Assembly: GCA_964006375.1 (NCBI GenBank)
Contig: OZ023269.1
Coordinates: forward strand, 59,577,468 to 59,641,467
DNA: 64,000 nt
Source of the DNA: Tillus elongatus
Lineage: Eukaryota > Arthropoda > Insecta > Coleoptera > Cleridae
Direction of reading: 5' to 3'
Position numbers and translations under genes: made by a program. Shown one piece after another: positions 54,869-64,000 of the stretch. The notes under the pieces were generated by a model. It made no database searches. It was not told where the DNA came from and saw only the letters and a program-made list of their open reading frames with translations. Each line of letters starts with the position of its first letter. The stretch's first letter is position 1.

Positions 54869-55273
54869 CAGTATATCTTATTAAAAGTGTAACAGCATCT
54901 TTTTTTTATTGTTTTTAATTTAAACCAAATTGGTCTCGAATGATAGAAGTCATCGAGGTCTACATGAAAACTACAAATTCTTTGTTCATCTCAAAATGCT
55001 CGGTCATCCGTATTTCAAAATTATGGTAGAAAAAAAATCATATTAACTTTTTGTTGAATCAAAAACATTTATTAATAAAACTAATTTAAAACTGATTTTA
55101 GTCGAACAAAATATTTATTTAGATCGTAGATGTTCTTGCATTTTGAGATGGAAAATGATTTTGTCACCTAAAGTAGGGGTTCGATAACCTCTATCATTTA
55201 AGACCCAATTTAGTTTAAATCGGATAAAAAATTAATTAATTATGCTGCTGTTACACTCTTAAGTAAGACACTG
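54869..55273. mobile_element. Mariner-like MITE, 405 bp
   Basis: The ends are CAGTATATCTTATTAAAAGT and, inverted, CAGTGTCTTACTTAAGAGTG, both followed by TAACAGC, with a TA flanking each side. Inverted similarity continues about 100 bp inward (AAACCAAATTGGTCTCGAAT against its partner near 55180-55220). No coding capacity. Confidence 0.75.
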
Positions 55274-55590
55274 TATATATAAAAAATACTTTTAAAGTTT
55301 TTAGACTTTCCAATTCGACAATTAATTTTATATACAATTAACCATTTTTTGATATCATTTTTTAAAACAAAACTTTGAAATGTGTTGCTGATTTTGGTAA
55401 ATAATATGCTGATAGAAAACAATTGGAAGGTTTAAATACAAAAAGTATAGCCAAATTTTTATATTTATTTAAATTGACCATGTGTGTTTGTAAACACAGA
55501 ACAAAGCTTTAAAGCTTTTCATTATTGACTTTCTAAATGTATAAAATTTGGCAATGGATTAGGCCTACTGGGGACACAATTTAAAAAAAA

Positions 55591-56822
<1,232 letters not shown>

Positions 56823-57441
56823 GAAACGTACTCTTTGAGGACCTTAATTTTCGGCATTTTCCTTTACCAATTTTTATCGGGAAATAGGTAGATGTTAGCG
56901 CTATCAGCATTTTGCTTCAATCGCGGCTCGAAAAAACGAAAATGGAAAAGGTTAAGAGCAAAAATAGTATCTATTGTTCACTTTGAGGACCAAATGTGGT
57001 TTGTGTCTGTGCTAAATTATAAAATAGGATAAAGTCCCTTTCGGGGACTTATCATTCTCTTGTTTATAGGGCAAATTACATTTTATCACTTGAATTTCTC
57101 GTTTCCAGGATTTTTCCGTGTTACTCGTTATGAAGTGTTCCTTGATGAAAATTTTATTTTGCACTTATATTACCTTAGCCTGACATGTTTTATGATACCT
57201 ATATATCTGACTATAATGTGTAAAATAATAGTATATGTTATAAAACGCCTTGTATATGAATAAGGAATATTTGAAGTAATTAGAAAATTCGTTAATGACT
57301 CAGCGGTCTTGATTGCCGGGCAAGCTAACATAGAATGGAATTCTACATCTACAGCATGTGCAAATGTGTATCGTATATAATAATTTTGTACCAATCAAGC
57401 GATTTTGTTGGCTTAGTTATACAAAAAAACTTCGTTACTCT
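56823..57441. other. AT-rich spacer
   Basis: ACTTTGAGGACC or similar occurs at 56830 and 56981. No gene is recognised. Confidence 0.45.
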
Positions 57442-58764
57442 CATGATACAAATAACGAGAGATATGATATTCAGACTACCTATTTTTAGACCTGTCACCA
57501 GGGTTGCAATATTAGAAATTTTCGTTGTGCTGATATCTAACTTAAAATTGTGCCGATAGAGGGTCGATTTGTGTAGGTTACCGTAATTTCAAATTTGGCG
57601 CCAAAGTATTACTACTAAATCAGAACAGGCAAATTCTTCGAAGTGTATGATCCATAGATATATGTTTTCCTTGTCTATGGTATGATGCATTTGATTCAAT
57701 TTAGCGCGGCAACTTTGAATTACTTCTATTAATTAATAAAGTACATATAGCGTTTCAAAATTGTCATTGCTAGCGTTAATTTGAAAGAAAAAATAATAAA
57801 CGAAGATTTTGACTAAACCTTACAATAAATATATTTTTTATTTAGATTATTAAAAATTGTACTTAGATAACACTCATAACCTAGCTTTACAGCAATTTCA
57901 TCGCACTTAACAGCAATGTAATCATTATTATATTATTGGCAACAACACTGATTTTTTAGCACGAATTATGCTTTTATTTGCCTTGTTGACTGAACTTGCG
58001 TCTTGCGTCGAAATAATAAATAAAATGAAAATAAATTATAAAACTAGACATTTAGAAATACAAACTACAAATCGAACCATGACGTATGACATGTGACGTA
58101 ACGTAGTGACGTGCAATGACTTGACAGGTGCCTGCTTGACAGAAGGCCAAGGGCAGTAAATATAAATTATTTAATTTGCATGGCTGTTTACCTTGCTTTT
58201 TGGAATGTACGTTGAAGGCACCAGCAAATTTTAAAATACAACTAATGGTGTAAGGTGTAAGCAACTCTCTATAAGCTAAATTAATAGGAGTTATTACAGT
58301 TAATAAAAATGGGCTGATTTCTTATTGCATTGGGCTGATTGTGCTGCAAAGAGGAAATTGTGCTGGTTTTCGCACAATTGTGTCGGAAATTGCAACCCTG
58401 CCTGTCACGCGCATGGTGTCAAGTGGTGAGTCCAATGCAACAATAATATGCTATCGTGCAGTGACGTTTGACGTTTAATCACAACCTCTTAACAAATTAC
58501 GTATTTGACTAATATTTAAGTGCATACAGTTGGAAGTAATAAAAATTAAAAAGATTAAATTTACTGCTGCGATCTATATTATCTGAAAACGACAATATAG
58601 GCGTGACCTCAACCGCATTAAACTGACGTATACAAACTTTTTGATTGCGAATGACTTTATTTTAAGTGTGTAGTTGGACTTCTATAACGTTACTCACCAC
58701 GTGACGTCTTAGAAAGGGTGGGCATATGCGCAACATCATGTCTCTTTTAAGTCATTATATCATG
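57442..58764. mobile_element. MITE M1 copy b, split by a hAT MITE
   Basis: The ends are CATGATACAAATAACGAG and, inverted, CATGATATAATGACTTAA. The 8-bp flanks GTTACTCT (57434-57441 and 58765-58772) are identical. After removing the hAT insertion and one duplication, 413 bp remain that match copy a throughout. It contains the uninterrupted GATAT site where copy a carries the LTR element. Confidence 0.9.
57499..58400. mobile_element. hAT MITE, 902 bp, perfect 8-bp TSD
   Basis: The ends CAGGGTTGCAATATTAGAAA and, inverted, CAGGGTTGCAATTTCCGACA share the hAT-type CAGGGTTGCAAT. The duplication CCTGTCAC at 57491-57498 and 58401-58408 is identical. M1 copy a shows the empty site at about 32952-32959. 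The interior is non-coding. It is a different family from the TAGAGG element at 44689. Confidence 0.95.
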
Positions 58765-59099
58765 GTTACTCTATTACTATGGAGTAATAGAGTGATGAAC
58801 CCACAAGGAGTCTGTCTGATGAAGCTACTGTGTTGGCGAACCCGGTTACAGAAAATAAACCCTCGAAAATCTTATTAAATTGTTTTAATTAAAACTAGAA
58901 CCCAGGCTATGCTCTAGTTAGTATTAAAAGTGTGCCTAAATGAGAAATTGTATTCTGTATTCTATTCGATGACAGTTTCTTGTCTAGACACTAGTTGATA
59001 CTAATTCAATTTCACAAATATAGACAAATTAATCATTACCATAGATAAATGAATTACTCATATATTTATGTGGTCATTGTTCTATGTATATATTTACAT
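58765..59099. other. Spacer with an 11-bp-stem hairpin
   Basis: ACTCTATTACT-ATGG-AGTAATAGAGT at 58768-58793 is a perfect hairpin overlapping the right target duplication of M1 copy b. No gene is recognised. Confidence 0.6.
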
Positions 59100-59259
59100 C
59101 ATGACACAAATAACGAGAGATATGATAATAAGACTAACTATATAAGAGTCCAATGCAACAATAATATGCTGTCGTACACTGGAGTTTGACGTTTCCTCAC
59201 AATCTCTTAACAAATTACGTATTTTACTAATATTTAAGTGCATACAGTTGGAAGTAATT
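59100..59259. repeat. MITE M1 copy c, internally deleted and truncated
   Basis: Starts CATGACACAAATAACGAG, then jumps within ACTATATAAGAGTCCAATGC (deleting the segment around the hAT target), and ends at GCATACAGTTGGAAGTAAT. Confidence 0.75.
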
Positions 59260-59425
59260 TTTTAAGATCAGAATACTATACTGTGATTATGTGACATGAT
59301 GATCAAATCAAGTTTATGAATGTTAACGCCCTCTAAATATCTGCGAACGTCTTCTCTACTTTTTAAGTTTGTGTATCCCCAATGCTAATTCAGGGCGCCC
59401 CTTAATTATTATACTTGTCTTGTGC

Positions 59426-59426
<1 letters not shown>

Positions 59427-59523
<97 letters not shown>

Positions 59524-59539
59524 GTATATGTATATATAT
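59427..59539. repeat. (TA)n with (TATG) tail
   Basis: About 90 bp of TA and a few TATG units directly abut the 5' LTR of the CsRn1-like element, so that element inserted into a microsatellite. Confidence 0.95.
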
Positions 59540-59852
59540 TGTGGCGGCGGTTCCGACCGCAGTGTTTCCGTCAACACTACTCTGTGTTTCTCTTGACAGC
59601 TAAACGTTGCGTTACGTTATTCGACAGCAAGCTGTCAAGAACTACTATATAAGAGACACCAGGGATCTCTCTCTCTCTCTCCTCGCTACTAACCGACACA
59701 GTGAAGATACGTCTCTCCACGCTCGGTCAGTTATCTGTTATGTGCTGTCTGTGATTGTTTTATAGTTAAATGTATAGTTTATTCAGTTAGTGAAATAATA
59801 AAGTATATTAAATGTTTACGTATGGATTTAATATCAACAAGTGCAATTAACA
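59540..59852 (+). repeat. 5' LTR of CsRn1-like element
   Basis: Starts TGTGGCGGCGGTTCCGACCG, identical to 63980-64000. It contains a TATA box (CTATATAAGAG, 59645-59655), a CT-rich tract, and AATAAA (59799-59804). The proposed end is ATTAACA just before the primer site; the exact end is uncertain by up to 7 bases. Confidence 0.8.
59645..59655 (+). promoter_or_regulatory. LTR TATA box
   Basis: CTATATAAGAG lies about 105 bases into the LTR. Transcription start would be about 30 bases downstream, in the CT-rich stretch. Confidence 0.5.
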
Positions 59853-59859
59853 TCCATAT

Positions 59860-59876
59860 TGGTGACCCCGTGCCGC
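59860..59876 (+). other. Primer binding site, tRNA-Trp type
   Basis: TGGTGACCCCGTGCCGC follows the LTR by a few bases. TGGTGACCCCG is the start reported for tRNA-Trp sites in CsRn1-clade elements. Confidence 0.6.
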
Positions 59877-60008
59877 AAGCCGAAGATGCCCAGCCTGATG
59901 TTCCAGCCGACGTCGCCTAACTTCCACGCACGTGCTCATGCCTACAGAAAACGAATATCTAAACAGGTCAGTCTTTTCTAATTTAAAAATTATCTGATTT
60001 TTTTCACA

Positions 60009-60779
60009 ATGGCCGAAGATTCTTCAAGCAGCAATATAATGGCAAGGGTTGCAATAAAATTACCTCCTATATGGAGACGTAACGTGAAAATCTGGCAAAT
60101 GCAGGTTGACGCCCAGTTTGATATATCGCAGATCAGTTCTGAAAAGACAAAATTCAGTCATGTACTCGCTATACTCGATCCTGATGTCGCAGAGTCAATT
60201 TCAGATTTTTTAACCCAACCATTATCATCAACCCCCTATTCAGATCTAATGAAACGTCTTTTATTAGAATTTGAAGAGTCCGATAGTCGCAAACTAAATA
60301 AACTTTTAACAGAATTAGAATTAGGCGACAGAAAACCATCGCAACTTTTACGCGAAATGAAGTTTTTAGCCGGTAGTCAGATTGGAGAAAATTTCCTTAA
60401 AATTTTATTTCTACAACGTTTACCAGTCAACGTTCGTTCAATTTTGGCTTTGAGCAACGATTCTCTAGAAAATTTGTCGGTTACAGCAGACAAAATCGTG
60501 GAATTTTCCGGAGATAAATACAACGTGGCTGAAATTCAGTCACGCGAGCCCGACAAGCTAGCCAAATTAGAAGCGCAATTAGAGAAGCTAACAGCATCAG
60601 TCAACGAATTGCGAACGCGTTCCCGATCTACCTCCCGAGAAAGACCCAAGCTTTCTCGAAATTCCATAACCGCAAATTCCTCAACCTCCACGTGTTGGTA
60701 TCATGATCGATTTGGCAACAAGGCCAAACGTTGCATCCAACCTTGCAATTTCAAAGCAAAACATGTGTCGGAAAACTAA
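60009..60779 (+). CDS. gag: CsRn1-like Gag with CHCC motif
   Basis: A 256-residue frame from ATG (CACAATGG context). Residues 15-165 form a helical capsid-type region starting [20 protein letters not shown], the conserved opening of Gag in this clade and in related domesticated proteins. A coiled-coil-like basic segment follows (about 185-215). Near the end [18 protein letters not shown] gives C229, H232, C242, C246, an atypical CHCC zinc motif instead of CCHC, the hallmark of CsRn1. The frame is undamaged and overlaps pol by 49 bases in the -1 register, so Pol would be made by -1 frameshifting. I see no canonical X-XXY-YYZ slippery heptamer in the overlap. Confidence 0.92.
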   Translation: MAEDSSSSNIMARVAIKLPPIWRRNVKIWQMQVDAQFDISQISSEKTKFSHVLAILDPDVAESISDFLTQPLSSTPYSDLMKRLLLEFEESDSRKLNKLLTELELGDRKPSQLLREMKFLAGSQIGENFLKILFLQRLPVNVRSILALSNDSLENLSVTADKIVEFSGDKYNVAEIQSREPDKLAKLEAQLEKLTASVNELRTRSRSTSRERPKLSRNSITANSSTSTCWYHDRFGNKAKRCIQPCNFKAKHVSEN

Positions 60780-63322
60780 TAAGGCACTCCCTCCACGCGG
60801 CAGGAGACGAGAGCCACCTAACACGCCGCCTTTTTATTTTTGATAGACGCTCCAATATGAAATTTCTAATCGACTCTGGAGCGGATATTTCAGTTATTCC
60901 ACCCACTCACGACCAACGGAAATTTCAATCGAAACGTACCTTGTATGCTGCAAACGGGACCCCTATTCATACCTATGGCGAACAACTATTATATTTGGAT
61001 CTAGGTTTACGCCGTAGGTTCTGCTGGCCCTTCACACTTGCCGATATCAAGCAACCAATTATAGGCGCTGATTTTCTAGCAGAGTTTGCTTTACTTGTGG
61101 ATATGAAACATAGACGTTTAATCGATACAAAGACAAACCTCTCTAAGACCGGTGCTAACCCACCACCAGGAATTAATTATAAAATTCATCTTGTAGACCC
61201 GACACACCAGTACTTCAAATTGCTACAACAATTTCCTGACCTTTTTAAGGAAACTTCTTCTAGCAACCTTCCAGAGGTTGAGTTCTTTCATACTATAAGT
61301 ACGGAAGGACCACCTGTCACTGCAAAAGCTAGAAGATTGCCCCCAGAAAAGCTAGCTCAAGCAAAGCTAGAATTCCAGCACATGATGGACTTGGGAATTT
61401 GTAGACCCTCCAAAAGTCCATGGTCAAGCCCCCTCCACATGGTGCAAAAAAAGGATGGCGCATGGAGACCATGTGGGGATTACCGAGCACTAAACGCTAA
61501 AACAATCCCAGACAAATATCCCATTCCAAATTTGCAGGATTTTAATGCCCAGTTAGAAGGCAAACGTATTTTTTCAAAATTAGATATCATTCGCGCTTTC
61601 CATCACATCCCAGTAGCACCTCAAGATATTCCCAAAACAGCAGTCATAACTCCATTTGGGTTATTCGAATTTGTTAAAACACCATTTGGCCTTCGTAATT
61701 CAGCACAAACATTTCAAAGATATTTACATTCAATATTAAGACATCTTGACTTTGCCTACTCCTATCTTGACGATATTCTCGTTGCATCAGCCTCTGAAAA
61801 AGAACATCAAGAGCATCTAGCAAAACTTTTTCAGACACTTCAAGACAACGGCATCCGTATCAATTCATCTAAATGTGAATTCGGAGTGGCCGAAATTTCA
61901 TTTTTAGGTTTTCGTGTAAATAAATCTGGATTATTTCCACTTCCTGAACGCATCAAAGCTATTACCGACCTACCTCTTCCCGATACCATTGAAAAACTCA
62001 GAAGATTTCTAGGTCTCATAAATTTCTACCGTCGTTCTCTTCCACGTGCTGCGGAAATTCAACAACCACTATTCGACCTCTGCCAGAATCCCAAAAAACG
62101 CGACAAACGTAAAATCGAGTGGACTCCTCAGACTCGAGAAGCATTCGAACGTTTGAAAGAGGCACTAAAAAACGCTACACTAATAGCTCATCCGTCTTCT
62201 TCGCTACCACTGATTCTCCATGTCGATGCTTCTGATTATGCCGTAGGCGCTTCCCTCCAACAACTACGTGATCAAACACTAGAACCGCTAGGTTTCTACT
62301 CTAAAAAGCTTACTTCAGCCCAAAAATCTTACAGCACCTACGATCGCGAACTTCTAGCTGCTTATCAGGCAGTTAAATACTTTAGATATACCCTAGAAGG
62401 TCGCCATTTCACCATTTATACGGACCACAAACCTTTGACATACGCTTTTGAACAACGCGTCGATAAAGCATCTCCAAGGCAACTACGACATTTAGACTTC
62501 CTAGGTCAATTTACCACAGACATTCGCTACATACCAGGTCCTACAAACATTCCCGCAGACTATTGTTCTCGCATTGAAACAATTTCACTTTCTTCCACTG
62601 TGTCACTCCAAGAAATTGCGCAAGCTCAGTCATCTTGTGAGGAACTCAAACACCTTCTGCAGTCTAAATCTTCCTCATACAAATTTCAAAACATGCCTCT
62701 TGACAACGGATTGAATCTTATTTGCGATTCTTCTTCAAAGAAACTTCGCCCATTCATTCCGCTCAAATTTCGCCGAAAGATTTTCGATTCTATCCACAAT
62801 TTATCTCACCCAGGCATATCAGCTTCAGTCGATCTGGTCCAGGATAGATTTTGTTGGCCCAAATTGAAACGCGATGTATCTCTTTGGTCTAAAACTTGCA
62901 TTCCCTGCCAGAAAGTCAAGATATGGAGACACACTTCCAGTGCCATTGGACAATACACCCCAGCCATGAGAAGATTCTCGCATATAAATGTTGACATTGT
63001 GGGACCATTACCAGCATCACAAGGTCAACGCTATCTGTTAACAATAATAGACAGATTTTCTCGATGGCCCGAAGCAATTCCATTGTCAGATATTACAGCA
63101 GAAACAGTAGCGAACACTATTTTATCATGCTGGATCTCTCGTTTCGGTGTTCCGCAATACATCACCACAGACAGAGGTAAACAATTCGATTGCCACCTTT
63201 TCACACACCTCACTAAAACACTAGGTGCAGACCACATCAAGACCACAGCTTACCACCCAGCAGCAAATGGTGTAATCGAGAGATGGCATAGAGTGCTGAA
63301 ACAGGATGGCATAGAGTGCTGA
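60731..63322 (+). CDS. pol: CsRn1-like Pol: PR, RT, RNase H, integrase
   Basis: 863 codons in the -1 frame relative to gag; the ATG at 60731 is incidental. Protease motif [13 protein letters not shown] has its Asp at residue 48. RT spans about 190-430, with YLDD at 345-348 and FLG at 391-393. RNase H shows D499, E540, D565 and D610. Integrase has an HHCC finger (H689, H693, C723, C726) and the triad D755, D814, E850, with 35 residues between the last two. All catalytic residues are present. The frame stops at 63320-63322 because of a 23-bp tandem duplication (63283-63328) soon after the catalytic Glu; the remainder is in the next entry. Confidence 0.93.
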   Translation: MHPTLQFQSKTCVGKLIRHSLHAAGDESHLTRRLFIFDRRSNMKFLIDSGADISVIPPTHDQRKFQSKRTLYAANGTPIHTYGEQLLYLDLGLRRRFCWPFTLADIKQPIIGADFLAEFALLVDMKHRRLIDTKTNLSKTGANPPPGINYKIHLVDPTHQYFKLLQQFPDLFKETSSSNLPEVEFFHTISTEGPPVTAKARRLPPEKLAQAKLEFQHMMDLGICRPSKSPWSSPLHMVQKKDGAWRPCGDYRALNAKTIPDKYPIPNLQDFNAQLEGKRIFSKLDIIRAFHHIPVAPQDIPKTAVITPFGLFEFVKTPFGLRNSAQTFQRYLHSILRHLDFAYSYLDDILVASASEKEHQEHLAKLFQTLQDNGIRINSSKCEFGVAEISFLGFRVNKSGLFPLPERIKAITDLPLPDTIEKLRRFLGLINFYRRSLPRAAEIQQPLFDLCQNPKKRDKRKIEWTPQTREAFERLKEALKNATLIAHPSSSLPLILHVDASDYAVGASLQQLRDQTLEPLGFYSKKLTSAQKSYSTYDRELLAAYQAVKYFRYTLEGRHFTIYTDHKPLTYAFEQRVDKASPRQLRHLDFLGQFTTDIRYIPGPTNIPADYCSRIETISLSSTVSLQEIAQAQSSCEELKHLLQSKSSSYKFQNMPLDNGLNLICDSSSKKLRPFIPLKFRRKIFDSIHNLSHPGISASVDLVQDRFCWPKLKRDVSLWSKTCIPCQKVKIWRHTSSAIGQYTPAMRRFSHINVDIVGPLPASQGQRYLLTIIDRFSRWPEAIPLSDITAETVANTILSCWISRFGVPQYITTDRGKQFDCHLFTHLTKTLGADHIKTTAYHPAANGVIERWHRVLKQDGIEC

Positions 63323-63328
63323 AACAGG
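63283..63328 (+). repeat. 23-bp tandem duplication breaking integrase
   Basis: The unit ATGGCATAGAGTGCTGAAAC plus AGG occurs twice in a row, 63283-63305 and 63306-63328, with no mismatch. Since 23 is not a multiple of three it shifts the frame and creates the TGA that ends Pol. Confidence 0.95.
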
Positions 63329-63954
63329 CCTTGAAAGCTCATATGGACGAAAACTGGGTCGCTAAATTGCCAATTGTGTTACTAGGACTCAGATCGTACA
63401 TAATTCCAGAATATCGCTCAACACCCGCTGAAATAGTCGACACCGACTTTTTCAACAGCACACAAGCTCATGATGTTCCACCACTTATATCTCAGCTGAA
63501 AGAAGACATAAGGAAACTTCGACCAGTACCTTTTAAACATCATACTGCAAAAAAGGTATTTGTCCATCCTAAGCTTATGGAAGCTCCTTTTCTTTTTGTT
63601 CGCATTGATATTCCGCGAAAAACTCTCGAACCAGTTTATGACGGCCCCTTTGAAGTGTTATCCCGAACTGACAAAGTCTTCAAAATCAAGAAATCACACG
63701 GAGAAGAGACAATTTCTGTTGACCGTCTTAAACCCGCATTCATTCTTTGTGATAACGAACAGACAACTTTCCAGCTTCAGAGACATCCTAGTGAAACTGA
63801 CAGTGACAGTGAAAGTCCAACACCTAGTGAAACTGAAAGTGACAGTGAAAGTCCAACACCTAGTGAAACTGAAAGTGACAGTGAAGTTCCCGTTCCCGTT
63901 CAAACGACACGACATGGACGTAGAGTTCGATTTCCACGAAGATACTTGAACTAA
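63316..63954 (+). pseudogene. pol: Integrase C-terminal part, separated by frameshift
   Basis: This frame continues Pol after the 23-bp duplication. It holds the end of the integrase core (WVAKLPIVLLGLRS), the GPFEVLSRTDKVFKIK small-barrel DNA-binding segment and a tail. The tail has three acidic TPSETESDSESP-type repeats encoded by a 36-bp minisatellite, then GRRVRFPRRYLN, the basic ending common in insect gypsy integrases. No start codon of its own is expected. No chromodomain is seen. Confidence 0.88.
63787..63890 (+). repeat. 36-bp minisatellite in the integrase tail
   Basis: CCTAGTGAAACTGA recurs at 63787, 63823 and 63859. The period keeps the reading frame and gives the acidic repeats. 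Confidence 0.9.
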
Positions 63955-63967
63955 TAGCGTTGCCACT

Positions 63968-64000
63968 GAGAGGGGAGTATGTGGCGGCGGTTCCGACCGC
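63968..64000 (+). repeat. Polypurine tract and start of 3' LTR
   Basis: GAGAGGGGAGTA (63968-63979) directly precedes TGTGGCGGCGG at 63980, identical to the 5' LTR start. The window ends 21 bases into the LTR. Confidence 0.9.

Larger units (their letters stand above)
59540..64000 (+). mobile_element. CsRn1-like Ty3/gypsy retrotransposon
   Basis: 5' LTR, tRNA-Trp-type primer site, gag with a CHCC motif, pol in the -1 frame, polypurine tract and the first 21 bases of the 3' LTR are all present in order. CHCC Gag and tRNA-Trp priming are both known marks of the CsRn1/Kabuki clade. The only clear defect is a 23-bp duplication in integrase. Confidence 0.93.

Noticed and set aside
60756..60779. GGAAAAC as a -1 slippery site at the gag-pol overlap
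   Set aside because: It does not satisfy X-XXY-YYZ in the gag frame. No canonical heptamer was found in the overlap.

Overview
The window looks like a repeat-dominated, AT-rich intergenic region of an arthropod nuclear genome, most likely an insect. Support: an envelope-carrying errantivirus, a CsRn1-type Ty3/gypsy element with a CHCC Gag, mariner-like transposases with the insect-style helix-turn-helix head, hAT and PIF/Harbinger non-autonomous elements, a decayed Helitron, and very long (TA)n and (CA)n microsatellites. I found no convincing host protein-coding gene, rRNA, intact tRNA or CRISPR array. Nearly every gene here belongs to a mobile element, and most are broken.

Layout. 1-5750: 3' part of an errantivirus (protease end, Pol, Env, 3' LTR) that ends inside a 357-bp satellite (5751-6475). 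6500-8150: AT-rich, with a 92-bp minisatellite. 8151-10290: GC-rich island with a 321-bp array and a 127-bp array. 10400-14112: a mariner-like remnant, then a mariner-type element with about 470-bp terminal inverted repeats set in (TA)n. 14113-22330: AT-rich DNA with several copies of one dispersed family, called family X here, whose copies carry (TA)n at the same internal place. 22856-23968: 1.1 kb of uninterrupted (CA)n joined to a LINE 3' end. 25494-27282: a candidate element with short inverted termini. 27978-33777: a three-level nest (outer inverted-repeat element, then MITE M1, then a mag/K02A2.6-like LTR retrotransposon with 220-bp LTRs).

33897-41308: more family X and a 0.9-kb-arm palindrome (36840-39583). 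41693-42453: PIF/Harbinger derivative with a MADF-like remnant. 44560-45870: hAT transposase remnant split by a hAT MITE. 47486-54565: large dead Helitron with a 21-residue-repeat head, HUH Rep, PIF1-like helicase, AP-like endonuclease and a C48 (Ulp1/SENP-like) protease domain. 54869-55273: mariner-like MITE. 55591-56822: family X. 57442-58764: second M1 copy, split by a 902-bp hAT MITE with a perfect 8-bp target duplication. 59100-59259: third, truncated M1 copy. 59540-64000: CsRn1-like retrotransposon whose 3' LTR runs off the window.

How the parts relate. The elements record an insertion history. The two longer M1 copies act as empty-site controls for each other: each lacks the insertion present in the other, and with insertions removed both are about 415 bp. 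Family X appears to spread microsatellites, because most (TA)n tracts in the window lie at the same internal position of its copies. The most unusual coding feature is the Helitron's endonuclease, Ser/Thr-rich linker and C48 protease sharing one reading frame downstream of the helicase.

Limits: all calls come from reading the sequence and translations. No alignment, database search or structure prediction was run, and boundaries marked approximate could be off by tens of bases.
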